64,000 nt of DNA from Pseudovibrio flavus (GTDB taxonomy: Bacteria > Pseudomonadota > Alphaproteobacteria > Rhizobiales > Stappiaceae): positions 189,433 to 253,432 of the forward strand of contig NZ_SMMA01000066.1 of assembly GCF_009711345.1 (NCBI RefSeq), read 5' to 3'. The position numbers and the translations under genes were made by a program. Positions 7,958-19,760 of the stretch are shown here, one piece after another (position 1 is the first letter of the stretch; the number at the start of each line of letters is the position of its first letter). The notes under the pieces are model-generated. The model was not told where the DNA came from. It did not search any database and was given only the letters and a program-made list of their open reading frames with translations.

Positions 7958-9049
7958 ATGACATTCGGGCGGCGGACAGAGCTCGTCGATTTTAATTCGA
8001 GCGATCTGGCAAATAACAAGGAGCGCCAAGCAGAGCTTGCGCAACATGTGACCCTTTTGTTTTCCCGCGTATGGGAGCGTTGTTCGCAGGAGCAGATCGA
8101 AGTTTACGATCAGGTTTTGCTGCAACTCTCGGCGCTGGTTGAGATGAAGGTGCGCATCTACATGGCGCAAACGCTGGCATCCATCCGCCGTGCGCCAGAG
8201 CAAACCGTTAGGGCCTTATCAGCTCAAGAGATTGAGGTGGCTGAACCTTTGCTTGCCCAGTCCACTTGTCTTCGGGAAAGTGACCTTCTGTCCATCACGG
8301 AAAGCTGCGGTGATGATCATCGTTTTGCTATTGCGGGGCGGGAGATCCTTTCTGAGGCGCTTTGTGATGCCCTGATCTGCGAAGGCAGTCTTGCTGTTCA
8401 GCGACGCCTTGCTGCCAATGAAGGCGCGCTGCTTTCTCACGATGGTATGGACCGCTTGCTGAATATTGCCGAGGAAGATGAGTTGCTGCAGTCCAGCCTT
8501 GGTGAGCGTGCGGACCTTGCAGAAATCCATATTGACCGCTTGATCGATATCGCTACTTCGGAAGTGCGCGCGCGGTTGATCGAGAAGGGGCAAGAGAGCA
8601 ATACCGGACAGATCAGCCGTGCTGCACGGGTTGCAGCGCAGCGTCTTTCCAATGAGTTCTGGCTTGGACGGTTCGATTTTGAAACCGCAGAAGGTCGTGT
8701 TCTGGAGATCGCTCGCAAGGGACGTATTACGGAGCACACCATTCGCCAGATGGCGGAGGAAGATCGTTTTCCGGAAGCCGTTGCAGCAATGGCTGTGTTT
8801 GCCGGCGTTGGTATGCAAGAAGCGCGGCATTGGATGGTGCGTCAGGATGTAGAGCCGTTTCTTATTATGTGTAAGGCCGTTGGCCTCAACATGATGACAC
8901 TGCAGGCTCTTTTGAAAATCGGCCCGTGGCGGTTCCGCCTGAGTAATGTCGAGCGCGAGGTTATTCTTGGCTCCTATCAAAAGATGGAGGGCAACAAGGC
9001 GCGTGCGAGCTTGAACAAGTGGCTCGAGCCTTGGGTAATGAACTCTTAA
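7958..9049 (+). CDS. DUF2336 domain protein
   Basis: This 363-residue, wholly helical, soluble protein belongs to DUF2336, a family frequent in Alphaproteobacteria and resembling HEAT-type helical repeats. Recognisable pieces are LALSA-type helices around residues 50-80, VQRRLAANEGALL, and a middle block with LIDIATSEVRARLIEKG. Its function is not established; some relatives are thought to be cell-cycle or signalling scaffolds, but nothing here proves it. The ATG at 7958 is preceded by AGGG about ten bases upstream. It appears monocistronic. Confidence 0.8.
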   Translation: MTFGRRTELVDFNSSDLANNKERQAELAQHVTLLFSRVWERCSQEQIEVYDQVLLQLSALVEMKVRIYMAQTLASIRRAPEQTVRALSAQEIEVAEPLLAQSTCLRESDLLSITESCGDDHRFAIAGREILSEALCDALICEGSLAVQRRLAANEGALLSHDGMDRLLNIAEEDELLQSSLGERADLAEIHIDRLIDIATSEVRARLIEKGQESNTGQISRAARVAAQRLSNEFWLGRFDFETAEGRVLEIARKGRITEHTIRQMAEEDRFPEAVAAMAVFAGVGMQEARHWMVRQDVEPFLIMCKAVGLNMMTLQALLKIGPWRFRLSNVEREVILGSYQKMEGNKARASLNKWLEPWVMNS

Positions 9050-9158
9050 GCTAGAATTGGCTTTCCCGAAGCCTGCTAACCTGATCTCCTGATTTTTACG
9101 TTCTACTTTGAGGGCCTGTGCATGGTGAGTTCTGCATGGGCCTCTTGAAGGAGGAACT

Positions 9159-11522
9159 ATGAGCAGGCTAACGGTCAGGACAGTGCGAAGTGCAGAGGGC
9201 TTTCTTCTCCGGCTGAGAGCTGGGCTATTCTGCTCACTTCTTGCCTTAGTTTTGGTCCTTGGTTTTTCGGCTGGTGCTCACGCCACAGGCGGTCTTGTTG
9301 GTGCTATTGTCTCCCAAAAAGCGCAGGCTACTGAGGAAACGGCGCCATCTTCGGCCGCTTCAGAAACCCAGAGCACGCAAACCCAACAGGAAGCCCCAAG
9401 TAGATCTGTCTTCTCTGTAGAAGAGGCATACCGGTTCGTTGAGGAAGGTCAGCGGATCGTTCAGGAAATTCCATCTGCATTTGACGAGATGGCGAAGGCT
9501 CTTGCCAATGCGCACCCTGATGGAAAAACGGGGTGGCTTTACAGGGCTCTCTTAATCGCCGTGGGTGCGGTTCTGGTTGGTTACATTTCCAATCGAGTGG
9601 TTCAGCGTTGGGCTAGAAACCAGTTTCTTCATCTCTATCGACCTAACCCGGAAGGGCGAGCGGAGAAAATTGGATACCTGCTTACTCGTGCATTGATAAT
9701 GGTAGCAGCGCTTGTTGTTAGCGCCATTGTTTCAGGAACAATCATTCTGGTTCTGCTTGTAGGGCATCCCCCTAGCCGAATGACGGCGATGATGTTCCTC
9801 GGTATTTACCTGCTTATTCGTATTGTTCGAATTGTTGCGCTTAACCTGCTTGCCCCTGATACGCCTAGCCACCGCATGCTGCCTCTAAGTGATCGTGATG
9901 CGCAGGGGCTGTTCAACAGCATATTCGGCGTGGTGATTATATCGGGCAGTATTCTTGGTGTGTGTTTGTGGATGGAGGGGCTTGGACTTTCCGAAACCAT
10001 TCATAGGTTCCTGCTGATCTTCGCCGCCTTTGTTACTTCGGTTCTGCTCACCATTGTGGCGCTGCGCTATAGAACTGTTATTGGTAATGCCATTGCTGGT
10101 GGTGGGCATTCGGAGACAGGCACGTTTTACCGAAAAGTTATCGGTTCTGTTTGGCACATTCCCTTTATTCTCTATTTCTGGGTAGCGTTCTTAGTTTCAA
10201 CTCACCGTATTGTTCTCCAACTACCTTCGGCGGTTGGTTTGGTTATCGCGCCGATAAAGACACTTCTCATCGCTTTGGTTCTCTACGGCGTTCTGCTGCT
10301 TGTAATTGACAGGCTGATATTGCCTCGGCTTGATAGCCCGCTTCGGCAAAAGAGCATTGCACGGGATATCCGTCGGCAAGCAGAAAAAACGGGACACCTG
10401 TTGCCAGAGGAAGAAGCGGAAGCGCAGGCGCGCGCTGAGGCTATGGAGAAGGAAGAAGCACGGGCGCCCTTCAGAGAGCTACTGGATCATGGCGCGCAGA
10501 TACTGACCGTTATTATTGCGGTGTGGCTGCTAGCGCTTGATTGGGGTGTGCCGCTTGCGAGCGACAACAACTTCCTTGGCAATATTCTGGAAGTCGCGAT
10601 CATCGCCTTTCTTGGTTACATGGCCTACCGTGCGGTTGCGCTTTCTCTCGATCAGCAAATTGAAAAAGAAAAGCCGGAAAAAGACGAAGAAAGCGAGGGG
10701 CATATAGAGATTGGCGGTGCGGGTGAAAGCCGTATTGCAACCTTGCTTCCAATCTTTAGAAATTTCCTTCTCATCACCATCGCGACGATATCAGGCATGG
10801 TTATTCTCTCTGAGATGGGAGTGAATATCGCGCCGTTGTTCGCCGGTGCTGGTGTAGTTGGTCTCGCGGTTGGCTTCGGTGCTCAAACCCTCATTAGGGA
10901 CATCTTTTCGGGCGCATTCTTTCTTATCGATGATGCTTTCAGAAAAGGGGAGTACATCGATATCGGTGATGTGAAGGGCACGGTAGAGCGCATCTCTATC
11001 CGCTCAATGCAGCTTCGCCACCACAATGGGCCGCTTAACACCGTGCCGTTTGGCGAGATCAAGTTCGTGAAGAACTTCTCCCGTGATTGGGCCATGATGA
11101 AACTGGCTTTCCGCGTGACCTACGATACCGACGTTGAGAAGGTGCGTAAGCTCATCAAGAAATTTGGACAAGGATTGCTCGAACACCCCGACTACGGGCA
11201 CAAGTTCCTTCAGCCGGTTAAGTCGCAGGGCGTGACCTCTATGGAGGATTCCGCGATGATCGTGCGGGTGAAGTTCATGACCAAACCCGGCGATCAGTTT
11301 GAGCTTCGCAAGGTGGTTTATGCCGGTATTCGCGATATCTTCACGCAGGAAGGCATCCAGTTCGCAGCGCGTGAGGTGAAGGTTCGCCTGTCAGACGTGC
11401 CAGAAGGGCACACGCTGACGGATGAAGATAAGCAAAAAATCGCCGGAGCCGTTTTACCTGCCATAGAAGAGCAGCAGGGTGAGCAAGGGCAGGCACAGCA
11501 AGGCCGTCAGGATACGCGTTGA
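9159..11522 (+). CDS. MscS-family mechanosensitive ion channel
   Basis: This 787-residue inner-membrane protein should open under membrane tension and release solutes on osmotic downshock. A signal peptide occupies about residues 15-43 (ending AGAHATGG). A periplasmic segment with a Ser/Thr/Gln-rich stretch follows, then many hydrophobic helices between about 120 and 520. The MscS core lies at about 535-700. It includes the pore-lining helix LFAGAGVVGLAVGFGAQTL and the beta-domain entry YIDIGDVKGTVERISIRS. Two charged cytoplasmic loops (about 400-440 and 490-520) and a Gln/Gly-rich tail (EEQQGEQGQAQQG) are extra. An ideal ribosome-binding site, GGAGG, precedes the ATG. It is larger than E. 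coli MscS (286 residues) and nearer the multi-helix subfamilies. Confidence 0.9.
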   Translation: MSRLTVRTVRSAEGFLLRLRAGLFCSLLALVLVLGFSAGAHATGGLVGAIVSQKAQATEETAPSSAASETQSTQTQQEAPSRSVFSVEEAYRFVEEGQRIVQEIPSAFDEMAKALANAHPDGKTGWLYRALLIAVGAVLVGYISNRVVQRWARNQFLHLYRPNPEGRAEKIGYLLTRALIMVAALVVSAIVSGTIILVLLVGHPPSRMTAMMFLGIYLLIRIVRIVALNLLAPDTPSHRMLPLSDRDAQGLFNSIFGVVIISGSILGVCLWMEGLGLSETIHRFLLIFAAFVTSVLLTIVALRYRTVIGNAIAGGGHSETGTFYRKVIGSVWHIPFILYFWVAFLVSTHRIVLQLPSAVGLVIAPIKTLLIALVLYGVLLLVIDRLILPRLDSPLRQKSIARDIRRQAEKTGHLLPEEEAEAQARAEAMEKEEARAPFRELLDHGAQILTVIIAVWLLALDWGVPLASDNNFLGNILEVAIIAFLGYMAYRAVALSLDQQIEKEKPEKDEESEGHIEIGGAGESRIATLLPIFRNFLLITIATISGMVILSEMGVNIAPLFAGAGVVGLAVGFGAQTLIRDIFSGAFFLIDDAFRKGEYIDIGDVKGTVERISIRSMQLRHHNGPLNTVPFGEIKFVKNFSRDWAMMKLAFRVTYDTDVEKVRKLIKKFGQGLLEHPDYGHKFLQPVKSQGVTSMEDSAMIVRVKFMTKPGDQFELRKVVYAGIRDIFTQEGIQFAAREVKVRLSDVPEGHTLTDEDKQKIAGAVLPAIEEQQGEQGQAQQGRQDTR

Positions 11523-11644
11523 CGGCCCTTAGCCCGAGAAAGCTCCTTCTGCGCTTCCATTCTTTCAAAACTGATGGCATCTCACGAAATTTCCTGTCTT
11601 TTTCGCAGGCATTAATACAGTTTTTGAAAATTACCTCTTGCACG

Positions 11645-11662
11645 TATAAAGATATCTTTATA
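11645..11662. promoter_or_regulatory. 18-bp palindrome, probable SahR-type operator
   Basis: TATAAAGATATCTTTATA is a perfect 18-base palindrome, 44 bases before the GTG of the ArsR-methyltransferase gene. It is flanked on both sides by the direct repeat CACGTAT (11641-11647 and 11664-11670). From memory it resembles the ATAAAGATATCTTTAT-like motif reported for SahR, the S-adenosylhomocysteine-responsive repressor of methionine-cycle genes. Its position suggests autoregulation of the whole operon. Confidence 0.7.
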
Positions 11663-11706
11663 TCACGTATTCAGTCTTGATGAAGCTGAAGGCGGGATAG
11701 TGTCTC

Positions 11707-12735
11707 GTGATCGACGTGGTTCACTCTGGAAAAAATGGAATGTTGCCGGTTGAAGAGCTTGTTGCCTGCTTGCGGGCTTCGGGTGAATCTACCCGTGTGC
11801 GCTTGCTTGCGCTGCTTAGTGAAGGGGAGCTGACGGTTAAAGACGTCACGACCATTCTCGGGCAAAGCCAGCCGCGCATTTCCCGTCACCTCAAATTGTT
11901 GTGTGAGGCAGGTATCATCCAGCGCTATCCGGAAGGCGCGTGGGTTTATTACCGTTTGGGAGAAAAAGGCGCTGCCGCGGTTGCGCGGGCAATCCTTTCT
12001 TCTCTTGATCGCAGTGATCCGGTTCTGGCTGGAGATCGCCAACGTCTGGATGCTATTCGCCGTGCTAAAGCCGAGGAAGCCGCCAATTACTTTGCCTCCC
12101 GCGCTTCCACTTGGGACAAGGAGCGCACGCTTCATGTGCCGGAGGTCGCCGTTGAGAAGGCAATGGTCGATGTGATCGGCTCTAAACCTTTCGATAGCTT
12201 CCTTGATCTTGGAACCGGTACAGGCCGTCTGTTGGAGCTTTTCCGCGAGCAGTACAACCGCGGAATCGGCGTTGATAGCAGCCAGAACATGCTTTCCGTT
12301 GCTCGTGCTAATCTGGAAAAGGCGCAGGTTGCGAATGCGCAAGTGCGGCAGGGGGATATCTATGCGCTGCCAATCGCGCCTCATTCTGCCGATGTTGCAG
12401 TAATCCATCAGGTCCTCCATTTTCTAGAGGATCCGGCCCGCGCTATTCAGGAAGCCGCTCGTGCGCTGCGTCCGGGTGGCCGGTTGCTTGTGGTGGACTT
12501 TGCGCCGCATGATCTGGAGTTCCTGCGCGAGAACCATGCACACCGCCGTTTGGGCTTTTCTCACGAGCAGGTTTCTCGCTGGCTGAACGAAGCTGATCTC
12601 GACACCATTTGTATTCAGGACCTTGCGCCTGACACTACCAAAAACAATCATCTCACCGTCACTTTATGGCTTGCGCAGGATCGCCGTGTCATCACCGATC
12701 TGCCGGTAGCCAACCCCACACAGGAGCTTGCCTGA
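11707..12735 (+). CDS. ArsR-family regulator fused to SAM-dependent methyltransferase (SahR-like)
   Basis: The 342-residue product combines an ArsR winged helix (about 12-95: ESTRVRLLALLSEGELTV, then SQPRISRHLKLL) with a class I methyltransferase domain (about 130-300). The SAM-binding glycine motif is FLDLGTGTGRLLELF, followed by GVDSSQNML and a later ALRPGGRLLVVDFAPHD. No metal-binding ArsR cysteines are visible. Fusion proteins of this type in front of metF are typical of alphaproteobacteria and match the SahR regulator, which senses S-adenosylhomocysteine, so the methyltransferase fold may be the sensor. The GTG at 11707 and an ATG at 11740 are both possible starts. The next gene, metF, begins two bases beyond this stop codon. 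Confidence 0.85.
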   Translation: MIDVVHSGKNGMLPVEELVACLRASGESTRVRLLALLSEGELTVKDVTTILGQSQPRISRHLKLLCEAGIIQRYPEGAWVYYRLGEKGAAAVARAILSSLDRSDPVLAGDRQRLDAIRRAKAEEAANYFASRASTWDKERTLHVPEVAVEKAMVDVIGSKPFDSFLDLGTGTGRLLELFREQYNRGIGVDSSQNMLSVARANLEKAQVANAQVRQGDIYALPIAPHSADVAVIHQVLHFLEDPARAIQEAARALRPGGRLLVVDFAPHDLEFLRENHAHRRLGFSHEQVSRWLNEADLDTICIQDLAPDTTKNNHLTVTLWLAQDRRVITDLPVANPTQELA

Positions 12736-12736
12736 A

Positions 12737-13663
12737 ATGTCTGAAACCGTTGTAGATCGCCGATTTCTTTTGAATGGCGCCTCTGACATTTCTGTTTCGT
12801 TTGAATTCTTTCCGCCTAAAACGGAAAAGATGGAGCAGGTTCTGTGGGCCTCTATTGAGCGTCTTGCACCTTTGTGCCCTAGCTTTGTATCCGTCACCTA
12901 TGGTGCTGGTGGCTCTACCCGTGAACGCACTCACTCCACCGTTGAGCGCATCATTCAGGAAACCAAGCTTAAGCCAGCCGCTCACTTGACCTGTGTTGAT
13001 GCTTCCAAAGAAGCGGTAAACGAGGTTATCCAGTCTTACTGGGATGCTGGCGTTCGCCATATCGTGGCGCTGCGCGGTGACCCAGCTGCTGGTGTTGGCG
13101 AGAAGTACAAGCCGCACCCTGATGGATACCAAACTACTGCCGATCTGGTTGCGAGCATTCGTGAGATTGGCGACTTCGAGGTTTCCGTTTCCGCTTATCC
13201 TGAGCGCCATCCTGAAAGCCCGAGCTGGGACGTTGAAATCGACGTGCTTAAAGCCAAGGTTGATGCTGGTGCTACCCGTGCGATCACGCAGTTCTTCTTT
13301 GATAACGAGCATTACCTTCGTTACGTGGACCGTGTTCGTGCTGCTGGCATCAATATTCCGATCCTGCCGGGCATTGTACCTGTGACTAGCTTCAAGGGCA
13401 TTTCAAGCTTTGCCGCTAAGACCGGCGCATCTGTTCCGGCTTGGCTGGCACACCGTTTTGAAGGGCTGGATGATGACCCGCGCACTCGCGAACTGGTAGC
13501 CGCTGCTGTTGCAGCAGAGCAGGTGCTCGATCTGGTCGATAACGGCGTGATCGACTTCCATTTTTACACGATGAACAAGGCTGATCTGGTTTACGCCATT
13601 TGCCATATGTTGGGGTTGCGTTCCCGCGAGGGCATGGTGACAAAACAGTGCGTTGCCGCTTAA
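12737..13663 (+). CDS. metF: 5,10-methylenetetrahydrofolate reductase
   Basis: MetF is an FAD enzyme that reduces 5,10-methylene-THF to 5-methyl-THF, the methyl donor for methionine synthase. The 308-residue product has the family's opening SFEFFPPKTEKM, with the catalytic Glu in the first FEFF, the block FVSVTYGAGGS, and HIVALRGDP. It is complete and near the E. coli length (296). I chose the ATG at 12737 because CAGGAG lies ten bases upstream; an in-frame TTG at 12728 is too close to that site. It sits between the SahR-like gene and metH, so regulator, methyl-donor synthesis and methyl transfer form one operon. Confidence 0.95.
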   Translation: MSETVVDRRFLLNGASDISVSFEFFPPKTEKMEQVLWASIERLAPLCPSFVSVTYGAGGSTRERTHSTVERIIQETKLKPAAHLTCVDASKEAVNEVIQSYWDAGVRHIVALRGDPAAGVGEKYKPHPDGYQTTADLVASIREIGDFEVSVSAYPERHPESPSWDVEIDVLKAKVDAGATRAITQFFFDNEHYLRYVDRVRAAGINIPILPGIVPVTSFKGISSFAAKTGASVPAWLAHRFEGLDDDPRTRELVAAAVAAEQVLDLVDNGVIDFHFYTMNKADLVYAICHMLGLRSREGMVTKQCVAA

Positions 13664-13707
13664 ACCTCGACCAGCGATTTTTTGAAGAATAGTAGAAGAC
13701 AGTACCC

Positions 13708-17457
<3,750 letters not shown>

Positions 17458-17495
17458 TAAGCAGTTTTGATCGCGGCTATATAAAATACGATTAG

Positions 17496-17522
17496 GTGAA
17501 CAGTGTTGAACGCACTGTTCAC
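17496..17522. promoter_or_regulatory. Perfect 10-bp inverted repeat upstream of azoR
   Basis: GTGAACAGTG and CACTGTTCAC are exact inverse copies separated by seven bases (TTGAACG). They lie about 90 bases before the azoreductase start and 38 bases after the metH stop. No T run follows, so an operator is more likely than a terminator, though a hairpin ending the metH transcript is possible. Confidence 0.5.
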
Positions 17523-17612
17523 TATTCGGCATCTTCCGAAATCACCAGTCTGTCTTAAATGTAGTGTCAACGAACACGGAACACTTTTTACATTCGACAG
17601 ATTGGAATGATT

Positions 17613-18227
17613 ATGACCACCACATTGAAAATTCTTAGCGTTGGTTCTTCCGCACTGGCAGGCAACTCCGTTACCCGTCAGCTTTCTGAGGACCTGATTG
17701 CCAAGCTTGAAGCTGCTCATGGCCCTGTTGAGCTTACCAAGCGCGATCTGGATGCCAACAAAGTAGAGTTTATCGATCCTAGCTGGGTTGGTGCAGCTTA
17801 CACTGATCCTTCTGAGCGCACTCCAGAGCAGGCAGCTACGCTGGCTCTTTCTGATGAACTGATCGCAGAGCTAAAAGCTGCGGACGTCATCATCATCGGC
17901 GCTCCAATGTACAACTTCAGTGTGCCTGCAAGCCTCAAGGCATGGGTTGACCTTGTCACCCGCCGCGGTGAAACCTTCGCGTACTCTGAAAACGGTCCTG
18001 TGGGCTTGGTGGGTGAAGGCAAGAAGGCCTACATCGTGGCTGCTCATGGCGGCGTGCCGGTTGGCTCTCCAGTGGACTTCAATACCCCGTTCCTCAAGCA
18101 TATTCTTGGCTTCATCGGTGTCAATGATGTTGAGGTGATTGCAGCGGTAGGTGTTGCGATGGACCGCGAGAAGGCAATCGCAGAAGCTTCCGAGCAGATT
18201 GATATGATTGGTAAAGTGGCGGCATAA
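17613..18227 (+). CDS. azoR: FMN-dependent NADH-azoreductase
   Basis: The 204-residue flavodoxin-fold product fits the AzoR/AcpD family, which reduces azo compounds and quinones with NADH and FMN in the cytoplasm. It shows the FMN phosphate loop in the first strand-turn (ILSVGSSALAGNSVTR), the motif APMYNFSVPASLKAWVD near residue 95, and VAAHGGVP near 143. Length matches E. coli AzoR (201). The ATG at 17613 has TTGGA seven bases upstream; the ATG at 17607 is too close to that site. The inverted repeat upstream suggests repression by a quinone- or dye-responsive regulator, but no such regulator gene is adjacent. Confidence 0.92.
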   Translation: MTTTLKILSVGSSALAGNSVTRQLSEDLIAKLEAAHGPVELTKRDLDANKVEFIDPSWVGAAYTDPSERTPEQAATLALSDELIAELKAADVIIIGAPMYNFSVPASLKAWVDLVTRRGETFAYSENGPVGLVGEGKKAYIVAAHGGVPVGSPVDFNTPFLKHILGFIGVNDVEVIAAVGVAMDREKAIAEASEQIDMIGKVAA

Positions 18228-18250
18228 ACCACAAAAAGTAATCAGAAAAG

Positions 18251-18287
18251 AAAAAGGACCGATGCAGCCGTGCATCGGTCCTTTTTT
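18251..18287. terminator. Strong bidirectional terminator
   Basis: A perfect 16-base stem (18251-18266 with 18271-18286) around a GCCG loop ends in a T run on the plus strand and, by its leading A run, on the minus strand too. It ends the azoR transcript and can also end the leftward transcript of the microprotein gene at 18376-18459. Confidence 0.92.
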
Positions 18288-18375
18288 AGGTACCACCTAC
18301 TGGCTCTCCCAAGCCAACTCCCAAAATGAGCAGTCTATATAAAGCTGCTTCTAGTATCCAAGTAGCGCTTAAAGC

Positions 18376-18459
18376 TTACAGAACTCCAACGACGATTGCT
18401 GCCAGATATGTAAAGGCGAACGTGATAGCGACAAGGTTTACGCTTCGCGAAATAGTCAT
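18376..18459 (-). CDS. 27-residue hydrophobic microprotein
   Basis: A 27-codon frame encodes MTISRSVNLV followed by a hydrophobic run (about residues 9-27) with a positive residue near the start, as expected for a single-span inner-membrane protein with its N terminus inside. The case for it being a gene rests on an excellent ribosome-binding site: GGGAGG seven bases before the ATG. A shared terminator follows downstream at 18251-18287. It is too short for most gene finders. I do not recognise a family and cannot assign a role. Confidence 0.55.
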   Translation of the reverse strand: MTISRSVNLVAITFAFTYLAAIVVGVL

Positions 18460-18824
18460 TGAAATGCCTCCCAGGACTTACTCAATGAAAGGAGCTTAGG
18501 TGACAATTAACTAATGTGGAAGCCTAAAATACAAGATGCGGCCAAATGGCATTAAAATTCGTTGAATTATATATCAGTAAAATTGGCAGTATGTATTGAA
18601 ATATTGATAAAAATACTCATTGAAATATTGAAATTAAATTACGTATCTCATCTTTAGCTTGTGCTTAATACTGTTAATTGCGTATCTCTGATTGTGCTGT
18701 TTTTGCGATTCTTTCCTGTGTGTAGAACAGATTTCTGTCCACTTTCCTATGTAGTCAGACGGGGGACTCAGTCAGTACCGCTGCAATCTTCACTGACTCC
18801 GACCAACCCTATATAAACTCCGAG
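18460..18824. other. AT-rich intergenic region with direct repeats
   Basis: The segment from about 18530 to 18700 is clearly richer in A and T than its neighbours. It holds two exact copies of ATTGAAATATTGA (18595-18607 and 18619-18631, 24 bases apart) and two copies of CGTATCTC (18642-18649 and 18681-18688). It lies between the leftward microprotein gene and the rightward extensin-like gene, so it probably contains both promoters. No other gene is visible. Confidence 0.55.
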
Positions 18825-19697
18825 GTGGGCTTGTCTCTCTGGTTTAAGGCGCCGCATGCGCGCTTGTTCCCTCTCGCCCTTCTGTCTGCTGTTGTGTGCG
18901 CAGGCAGTGTGACGACTGCTCAGGCTGTTCCTGTTCCCAAGCCTTCACCTATTGCTGTCTTGCCACAAGCGACCTCTCCTAAAGAGGAGATCGCTCCAGC
19001 GCCTGCTCGCACTCAGGTAGAGACCATCTTGCCCAAAGCCAAGCCGAAGGTCTCTGTTAGCCCAAAACGGCCAACTGCCAAGGCTGTAAGCAAGCCGCGC
19101 AAACAAACGAAGAAGCACGAAGGATCCGGCTTCTCATTTCCGCTCTTTTCCGGCAAGCAGTGCTCGTTGCAGAACCAGAGCGTTAAAATTATGCCCGATG
19201 TGAAGGGCGCTGGTGCTTGCGGCATCAAGCAGCCGGTTAAAGTTGATGCATTGAAACTGGATCGCGGAACGCTCGGCCTGAGTATGCCGATTCAGGCCAA
19301 CTGCGGACTAGTTAGTGCGTTTGATAGCTGGGTGCAGGACGACGTTCTCAAAATTGCGAAGAAGCAAATGGGTAGCGAGCTAGTTGGATTGAAAATCGCC
19401 GGTAGCTACTCTTGCCGACCACGCAATAACCAGCGCGGGGCAAAATTGTCTGAGCATGGCAAAGGCAATGCCATCGATATCTCAGGTTTCGTATTCAAAG
19501 ACGGCACAGTTGTTTCGGTTAAGTCCGGCTGGAAGGGTAAGCGCAAGCATCGCAAGTTTTTGCAGGCCGTTCATAAATCGGCATGTGGAACTTTCTCGAC
19601 AGTTCTTGGGCCAAATGCAGACCGGTTCCACAAAGATCACTTCCACTTGGACCTTGCCTGTCACGGCAAAGGGTGCCGTGTGAAAATCTGCAAATAG
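18825..19697 (+). CDS. Extensin-like C-terminal family secreted protein
   Basis: The 290-residue product has a hydrophobic signal segment (about 13-35) followed by an Ala/Pro/Lys-rich stretch to about residue 105. The C-terminal domain is extensin-like (Pfam Extensin-like_C), with an M15/LAS-type peptidase look. Markers are the paired cysteines, GSYSCRPRNNQ, LSEHGKGNAIDISGF and HKDHFHLDLACHG. The histidine and aspartate pattern (SEHGKGNAID, then DHFHLD) fits a zinc D,D-carboxypeptidase fold. I infer a periplasmic peptidoglycan enzyme, unproven. The GTG at 18825 lacks a good ribosome-binding site; a TTG at 18831 follows GAGG and is an alternative. It ends at a bidirectional terminator. Confidence 0.85.
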   Translation: MGLSLWFKAPHARLFPLALLSAVVCAGSVTTAQAVPVPKPSPIAVLPQATSPKEEIAPAPARTQVETILPKAKPKVSVSPKRPTAKAVSKPRKQTKKHEGSGFSFPLFSGKQCSLQNQSVKIMPDVKGAGACGIKQPVKVDALKLDRGTLGLSMPIQANCGLVSAFDSWVQDDVLKIAKKQMGSELVGLKIAGSYSCRPRNNQRGAKLSEHGKGNAIDISGFVFKDGTVVSVKSGWKGKRKHRKFLQAVHKSACGTFSTVLGPNADRFHKDHFHLDLACHGKGCRVKICK

Positions 19698-19737
19698 AAA
19701 AAAGCTCCGGTGGTTGGACTACCGGAGCTTTCTTTTT
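19695..19737. terminator. Bidirectional terminator between convergent genes
   Basis: AAAGCTCCGGT at 19701-19711 pairs with ACCGGAGCTTT at 19721-19731. A T-rich tail follows on the plus strand and an A run precedes the stem, giving a T run on the minus strand. It serves both the extensin-like gene and the BA14K gene. Confidence 0.9.
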
Positions 19738-19760
19738 TATGGGGGAGGGTTTGGAAGGTG

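Noticed and set aside
11523-11706. Possible SAM or SAH riboswitch before the methionine operon
   Set aside because: I looked for a conserved pseudoknot or SAM-II/SAH core but saw only the palindrome, which fits protein control better.
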